DNA of 9,642 nucleotides, taken from Caryophanales bacterium UBA6769 (lineage in GTDB: Bacteria > Bacillota > Bacilli > Bacillales > UBA6769). Positions within the stretch are counted from its first letter, which is position 1; each line of letters starts with the position of its first letter. Below the pieces are notes generated by a model. The model saw only the letters and a list, made by a program, of their open reading frames with translations, ran no database searches and was not told the origin of the DNA. Below are positions 5,881 through 9,642 of the stretch, piece after piece. Made by a program: the position numbers and the translations under genes. The DNA lies in assembly GCA_002453275.1 (NCBI GenBank), contig DKGN01000208.1:1-9642 (forward strand), given 5' to 3'.

Positions 5881-6307
5881 GTTCTTCACTCATAAGTACA
5901 AATTTCCGTTTATATATTTCTCCATTTTTTCCAGTAACTTTTATTGAGATAAGGTTATGCTTCAGAATATTAAATTTGACAGAATGGATGTTTTGAAGAA
6001 GAACTTCATGGCCAGTATTTTGTAAACGGCGTCGGATTAAGTTATTATATTGCTCATAACTAGCTTCTTCATCAGTCTTTAAACGAACGAATAATTTTTC
6101 ACCGTCAATTCGAACGCTTTTTGCTCCGTGAATTTCTCGGGAGATCTGCATATAGAAAAGTTCGACCTCCTTCAGACTTAATTTGTCATTACTTTTTATT
6201 GGACTAAAAAATGAAAAAATAAGCGGAAATAGAAAAATGACGATTGAAAGGAGGAATAAAGAAAGCATCGTTTCAATTAGAGTGAATCCTTTATTTTCTC
6301 TAATCAT
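5870..6307 (-). CDS. comGF: Competence minor pseudopilin ComGF
   Basis: This is a minor pseudopilin of the competence pilus. The 145-residue protein starts MIRENKG followed by FTLIETMLS, a class III prepilin signal with Gly7 at the cleavage position and Glu5 of the mature form. A hydrophobic segment runs to about residue 35. The soluble part contains YMQISREIHGA and a run of beta-strand-like sequence. The ATG at 6307 follows GGAGTGG about 8 nt upstream. The frame is open to 6532, but that extension shadows comGE and would bury the signal, so I reject it. It overlaps comGE by 8 nt and comGG by 11 nt. B. subtilis ComGF is about 127 residues. Confidence 0.9.
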   Translation of the reverse strand: MIRENKGFTLIETMLSLFLLSIVIFLFPLIFSFFSPIKSNDKLSLKEVELFYMQISREIHGAKSVRIDGEKLFVRLKTDEEASYEQYNNLIRRRLQNTGHEVLLQNIHSVKFNILKHNLISIKVTGKNGEIYKRKFVLMSEEHEK

Positions 6308-6638
6308 AAGACACCACTCCGCATTCTTCATAAACTCTTTTGTTCCTGCCCTCCCAGTGAATACAAACATGTAAATCCCTATTAAGGTATGTCGTGTATT
6401 GTTCATATTGTGTACCGTTACGTTCGAAACTAGAGGCGAGCGAAGCTTGTCCTTTAGAGGCGCGAAACTCTTCGATTGAATTGTGTAACACTTCATATGC
6501 GATAAGTTGCTCAGAGACCGTTTGCCTTTCATTTAATACAACGTAAAGAACAGGAGCAGTGCTAGCAATCGTTACAGTGAGGATAACAAGTGCGAACATC
6601 ACTTCAATAAACGTAAAACCATCACAATTTTGTAACAT
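6300..6638 (-). CDS. comGE: Competence minor pseudopilin ComGE
   Basis: This is a minor pseudopilin of the competence pilus, 112 residues long. The start MLQNCDG followed by FTFIEVMFALVIL gives Gly7 as the cleavage residue, Glu5 of the mature chain and a hydrophobic helix to about residue 30. Two cysteines near the C-terminus (HVCIHW and EECGVV) resemble the pair in B. subtilis ComGE. The ATG at 6638 has a strong GGGAAGGGG site about 7 nt upstream; the TTG at 6656 in the same frame would place that site inside the gene and is rejected. It overlaps comGD by 17 nt and comGF by 8 nt. The assignment depends on gene order as much as on sequence. Confidence 0.88.
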   Translation of the reverse strand: MLQNCDGFTFIEVMFALVILTVTIASTAPVLYVVLNERQTVSEQLIAYEVLHNSIEEFRASKGQASLASSFERNGTQYEQYTTYLNRDLHVCIHWEGRNKRVYEECGVVSYD

Positions 6639-7065
6639 CGAAACGCCCCTTCCCAAGTTGGAACGTTAATTTATATCTTCCTTTATTTGTACTAATATAT
6701 AATGTTCCAGGATTTCGAATGTTTCCATTAGGATTAAAGTGTATGGTTGTTTCCGTTGTTCCTCCTTCAACTAGCATATTATCAGAGTAATTTCTTTGTA
6801 ATATTCTGCTGCTACCCATGTAAATTCGGTAATAATGTCTTGAATACGTAATATCAAGGTACATAGGAGCCCCTCGAGATAATGCCATTGTTTGTGTTAA
6901 ATATAAATCTTCTTCTAGTTGTTTTAAAAAATGATCAACTTCATTGGATTGTGATATTGGAGTAAAGGAGGGGAGTATGATGAGTAGCATACAGCCGATG
7001 ATAGTGATAACGATCATAAGCTCAAAGAGAGAATAGCCTTCTTCTTCAAGTTCAAAAAAGTTCAT
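6622..7065 (-). CDS. comGD: Competence minor pseudopilin ComGD
   Basis: This GspH/FimT-like minor pseudopilin has 147 residues, close to the B. subtilis length of about 143. The leader MNFFELEEEG ends in Gly10 and is followed by YSLFELMIVITIIG, so the first mature residue is Tyr rather than Phe, with Glu5 retained. The hydrophobic helix extends to about residue 32. The C-terminal half includes TIHFNPNGNIRNPGTL, a GspH-like beta region. It starts at the ATG at 7065, 3 nt after the comGC stop, with only a weak AAAGGC site upstream, which suggests coupling to comGC. It overlaps comGE by 17 nt. Confidence 0.92.
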   Translation of the reverse strand: MNFFELEEEGYSLFELMIVITIIGCMLLIILPSFTPISQSNEVDHFLKQLEEDLYLTQTMALSRGAPMYLDITYSRHYYRIYMGSSRILQRNYSDNMLVEGGTTETTIHFNPNGNIRNPGTLYISTNKGRYKLTFQLGKGRFDVTKL

Positions 7066-7068
7066 TTA

Positions 7069-7392
7069 TTATGTGCCTTTTTTTACGATGCCGTCTTCGA
7101 TATATAAGGGAACATCGTTCGGACATTGTATTCCTTTATTAGAATCATATCCATCTATATAGGGACCGAGTTGACTAATAGATGTTGGCTTCGTCCCATT
7201 GTTATCTGACGTATAAACACCAACTTGAGACTGTAACATTTTTATCGTTGCCTCACAGCTTTTATCATTCGCAACATTTGAGTTTTTCGTGATATTCGGG
7301 ACGATGATGAGGAGAAGCACAGAAATTACAGCAAGGACGATCATCATTTCTACTAACGTGAACGCTCGTTCTTCCTTTAAGTATTTTTTCAT
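7069..7392 (-). CDS. comGC: Competence major pseudopilin ComGC
   Basis: ComGC is the major subunit of the competence pilus needed for binding and importing DNA; it is made as a prepilin in the membrane and cut by ComC. The 107-residue protein has the leader MKKYLKEERA followed by FTLVEMMIVLAVISVLLLI, then a soluble part with Cys46 (KSCEAT) and Cys90 (IQCPND), the pair expected to form the intramolecular disulfide described in B. subtilis. The residue before the cleavage point is Ala10 (codon GCG), not the near-invariant Gly. The other four pseudopilins in this operon all keep Gly. The ATG at 7392 has AAAGGATG about 7 nt upstream. It lies 24 nt downstream of comGB and 3 nt upstream of comGD. 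Confidence 0.96.
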   Translation of the reverse strand: MKKYLKEERAFTLVEMMIVLAVISVLLLIIVPNITKNSNVANDKSCEATIKMLQSQVGVYTSDNNGTKPTSISQLGPYIDGYDSNKGIQCPNDVPLYIEDGIVKKGT

Positions 7393-7416
7393 GAAAAGTC
7401 ATCCTTTCAAATCATT

Positions 7417-8442
7417 TTATAAAGATTGGATAAATTGTAGCATCGGTAGCATGACGGATAAAAACATGAGCAAGACGATGAGACCGACAATCGAGAAAAT
7501 AATTGGTTGAATGATATTCATTGTTTTTATAAGGTAATCTTCTGTTCTTTGGAACAGAAGCTCTGCATAAATCGTTAGTTCATCAGCGAGTTGACCGTTC
7601 ATTTGACCATGCTTAATTATCGCTGCAAGCTCACTTCGGTAGAGTTGTCGATTAAGCATAACTTCGTCAAGCGATGTTCCACTTAGCAAATGTTCCTTAA
7701 TGTCGTTTGCTTCTAGTTGAAAAAAAGGTGAGTACGATTGCCGTTGAAAAATGTGAATTGCTTCATTAATGGAAACACCTGCACGAAGGAGTGAGCTTAA
7801 ATTAATACTGAACTTCTGTGTGATGAGAAGCTTTGTCAACGTATGGACGAAAGGAATTCGTAACAATGCGACTAATTTTGTTTGGGGTGATTTATTTCGA
7901 TAGATGAGTACGATGACGATGAAGAGAGAGAGCGTTGTAATGATGACAGCTGCAAAAAGAGTTGGTAAAGTTTTTATTGATGAAATAATGATTTTTGAAG
8001 TTGGTGGAAGTTCACTTCCAATCGAGTGATATAAGTTCGTAAATTGAGGAAGTAAATATCGAAAAAGCATAAAAATCATAAATCCTGTTAGCCAAAGCAA
8101 AAAGATCGGATATTGTAAAATTTTCTGTAATTTGTATTTGAACGATTCCCGTGTTTCAAGCAACTGACCGCTTTCAATTAGTCCTTCCGCTAAATCATAA
8201 TGTTCAAAGAAGTAAAGGCTAGCTACGATATCGTTCGGAAATTGAAATTCATCCAATATGTCATAAATTCGCTCACCGTTATTTAGTTTAGTTAAAATGG
8301 TAGACGCATTTTCTTGTACGTCTATTCTTTCATTGATGGCATATAACTCAATACTGTCCGATAGAGAGTAGCCTCTTTTCATTAGTGTGCCGATACGCTT
8401 TAGAAAGTCCGCCATCTCCACTTTTTTCCATTTGTTTTTCAT
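7417..8442 (-). CDS. comGB: Competence pilus platform protein ComGB
   Basis: This polytopic inner-membrane platform protein of the competence pilus belongs to the GspF/PilC family and works with ComGA to add pseudopilins. The 341 residues form two T2SF repeats (about 8-130 and 205-330). The first carries ESGQLLE (90-96) and the second HGQMNGQLADEL (278-289), the conserved polar motif of each half. Three membrane segments are visible at about 111-131, 159-181 and 311-335. The ATG at 8442 overlaps the comGA stop as ATGA. There is no clear Shine-Dalgarno site, so translation is probably coupled to comGA. Confidence 0.95.
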   Translation of the reverse strand: MKNKWKKVEMADFLKRIGTLMKRGYSLSDSIELYAINERIDVQENASTILTKLNNGERIYDILDEFQFPNDIVASLYFFEHYDLAEGLIESGQLLETRESFKYKLQKILQYPIFLLWLTGFMIFMLFRYLLPQFTNLYHSIGSELPPTSKIIISSIKTLPTLFAAVIITTLSLFIVIVLIYRNKSPQTKLVALLRIPFVHTLTKLLITQKFSINLSSLLRAGVSINEAIHIFQRQSYSPFFQLEANDIKEHLLSGTSLDEVMLNRQLYRSELAAIIKHGQMNGQLADELTIYAELLFQRTEDYLIKTMNIIQPIIFSIVGLIVLLMFLSVMLPMLQFIQSL

Positions 8443-9503
8443 GAGCTATCAATCCACACTTTATTAAATGTTTTAGGTAAGAAACCTAAACGAATTGCTT
8501 TGTTTATTTCATCTTCAAGCGTTCTGTAATTTGGAACGGAAATTGTTTTGTTTTGAATAAAGTTTAAAGTGGCGTTGAGGTCTTCATCAGAGAGTAATTC
8601 AATTAAAGCAAGACGACGCTTATCGTCATTATCCGCACATGGAGGATCACAATCAGAGCCACAGCTTTGACAAATGGTGTTTACTAATGTTTGGGTTGCA
8701 ATTGCGGTTATTGTTTGCTTAAGGTCGCTAATTGGAATTCCAAATTCAATGAGCCGATAAAGTGCACCAAGTGTATTTTTAGCATGCATCGTTGTAATAA
8801 TGAGATGGCCACTTAAAGCGGCATTAATTGCGATTTTTGCTGTTTCAACATCACGAATTTCACCAATCATGATAATGTCAGGATCGTGTCGCAAGCTTGC
8901 CTTAAACCCTTCAGCAAAAGTAAGCCCAGCTTTTTCGTTAACTTCCATTTGAATGAACGCGTCATTCACTTTTTCAACCGGATCTTCAATTGTGATGACT
9001 CGTCGATTGCTCTTAGCGATTGCTACTTGTAAAAGTGAATAAATAGTCGTCGTTTTTCCACAGCCAGTTGGGCCAGTTATGATAAGACATCCTGCATTTT
9101 GAAGGATAAAAGCGGTTAATGGAAAAGCTGAGTGTGGAAATAAAAATAAATCAGGAAAATTTGTATTGTTCTCTTGAGGGAGTAGTCGTAAAACGAGACT
9201 TTCACTGTATGGAGTCGGGAGGGTAGATAACCTAACGTTTAGTTGGCGATTCTTAAAAGTGCGGGAGAGGGAACCGTTTTGTGGGCGTCTTTTTTCTCCA
9301 ATGTCCATGTTTGCTTGAAATTTAAAGTGGGAAAGTATTCGCAGATATAATTGTTGGCTTATTTCATCGTGTTGTTGAATGTCACCCCGAACCCGAAACT
9401 GGATGCGAACAACGTTTTTTTTCGGTTGAAAATGAATATCAGAGGCATCTTGCTCCATTGCTGTTTTAATTAAATCAAGGCAAAGAATTTCAATATCATT
9501 CAA
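8439..9503 (-). CDS. comGA: Competence pilus assembly ATPase ComGA
   Basis: This cytoplasmic GspE/PilB-family ATPase powers assembly of the competence pilus. The 354 residues show an N-terminal DIHFQP and FRVRGD region, FQANMDIGEKRRPQNGS (62-78), Walker A GPTGCGKT (144-151), Asp box TIEDPVE (171-177), Walker B IIMIGEIRD (210-218), His box HLIITTMH (233-240) and a four-cysteine cluster (Cys278, 281, 285, 289), probably zinc-binding. The start is TTG at 9503, with AAAGGATGGTGA (9519-9508) upstream. No in-frame ATG occurs before residue 16, inside conserved sequence, and the first residues align well with B. subtilis ComGA from memory. It is the first gene of the operon. Confidence 0.96.
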   Translation of the reverse strand: MNDIEILCLDLIKTAMEQDASDIHFQPKKNVVRIQFRVRGDIQQHDEISQQLYLRILSHFKFQANMDIGEKRRPQNGSLSRTFKNRQLNVRLSTLPTPYSESLVLRLLPQENNTNFPDLFLFPHSAFPLTAFILQNAGCLIITGPTGCGKTTTIYSLLQVAIAKSNRRVITIEDPVEKVNDAFIQMEVNEKAGLTFAEGFKASLRHDPDIIMIGEIRDVETAKIAINAALSGHLIITTMHAKNTLGALYRLIEFGIPISDLKQTITAIATQTLVNTICQSCGSDCDPPCADNDDKRRLALIELLSDEDLNATLNFIQNKTISVPNYRTLEDEINKAIRLGFLPKTFNKVWIDSS

Positions 9504-9555
9504 AAAATCACCATCCTTTTATATAGCCGCAATAGTTCTTTCGGCATACTTCCCC

Positions 9556-9588
9556 AAAATCCTTCTTTTTTTATAAAAATTGTATTTT
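9556..9588. promoter_or_regulatory. Candidate ComK AT-box pair upstream of comGA
   Basis: ComK binds pairs of AT-boxes of the form AAAA-N5-TTTT. A perfect box lies at 9576-9588, and an imperfect one (AAAA-N5-CTTT) at 9556-9568, 7 bp apart; known spacings are near 8, 18 or 31 bp. They lie about 53-85 bp upstream of the comGA start, where an activator would be expected. The region is AT-rich, so chance matches are easy. I could not place a convincing sigma-A promoter downstream of the boxes; a TATATA at 9520-9525 is too close to the start codon. Confidence 0.4.
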
Positions 9589-9622
9589 TAGTTCTATAGT
9601 TGCTCATAATAAAAACTGTTAT

Positions 9623-9642
9623 TGGGCTATAGCCAAGCGGTA
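9623..9642 (+). tRNA. tRNA-Gln (UUG), 5' end only; gene runs off the window
   Basis: The last 20 bases, TGGGCTATAGCCAAGCGGTA, match the start of bacterial tRNA-Gln as I know it from Bacillus: 5' acceptor strand TGGGCTA (9623-9629), linker TA, D-stem GCC and D-loop AAGCGGTA. The anticodon is outside the window, so identity as Gln is inferred from the distinctive 5' half. It is transcribed away from the comG operon. A CATAAT at 9605-9610 could be its -10 element, but the only -35 candidate (TTGTAT, 9580-9585) is 19 bp away, so I do not annotate a promoter. Confidence 0.8.

Noticed and set aside
6308..6532. Open frame upstream of comGF that would add 75 residues
   Set aside because: It is the out-of-frame shadow of comGE and would place the prepilin leader in the middle of the protein. 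ATG 6307 has a good Shine-Dalgarno site.
9611..9623. Third AT-box-like sequence (AAAA-N5-TATT)
   Set aside because: It has one mismatch, lies 22 bp from the perfect box (not a known spacing), and overlaps the tRNA start.
9625..9634. GGCTATAGCC palindrome that could be read as an operator
   Set aside because: It falls inside the tRNA-Gln acceptor and D-stem sequence and is explained by the conserved tRNA.
1..9642. Search for CRISPR arrays, insertion sequences, toxin-antitoxin or new defence systems
   Set aside because: All sizeable frames belong to recognised families. I found no direct-repeat arrays, transposase motifs or unexplained gene-sized gaps.

Overview
This window looks like chromosomal DNA from a low-GC, spore-forming Bacillaceae bacterium. 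Four things point that way: a lipoteichoic-acid synthase-family protein, a LysM/M14 sporulation-type peptidoglycan endopeptidase, a complete seven-gene comG competence operon with yqzE, and a TPP-riboswitch thi operon with Shine-Dalgarno sites of the AGGAGG type. I cannot name the genus from sequence alone.

Plus-strand half, 1-4732. The window opens inside an LtaS-family gene, probably the yqgS orthologue, which ends at 674 and is closed by a 10-bp hairpin terminator. A LysM-LysM-M14 gamma-D-glutamyl-L-diamino-acid endopeptidase (859-2049, yqgT/enp1 type) follows, behind a good match to a sigma-E promoter. A thiamine operon comes next: an extended -10 sigma-A promoter, a TPP riboswitch, a terminator with a plausible antiterminator, and then thiE (2285-2926), thiS (2910-3110), thiG (3114-3887) and thiD (3929-4732). 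Together these couple the pyrimidine and thiazole halves of thiamine phosphate. thiF and the glycine oxidase thiO (or thiH) are not in the operon and must lie elsewhere.

Minus-strand half, 9503-4767. This is the comG operon in transcription order: comGA (ATPase), comGB (platform protein), comGC (major pseudopilin) and comGD-comGG (minor pseudopilins). aroK (shikimate kinase) and yqzE follow. Most junctions overlap or lie within a few bases, so this is one transcriptional unit with translational coupling. It converges on thiD at a 17-bp hairpin (4729-4770) whose arms contain both stop codons.

Right edge. About 120 bp upstream of comGA, on the other strand, the first 20 nt of a tRNA-Gln gene are visible. 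The gap between them is AT-rich and holds one perfect ComK-type AT-box and one imperfect one.

I found no mobile element, CRISPR array or unknown defence system. The genes are conserved families. The points of interest are in details: an Ala in place of the usual Gly at the ComGC cleavage site, a ribosome-binding site embedded in the ThiS di-glycine codons, the riboswitch switching sequences, the sigma-E promoter, and a housekeeping aroK inside a competence operon.
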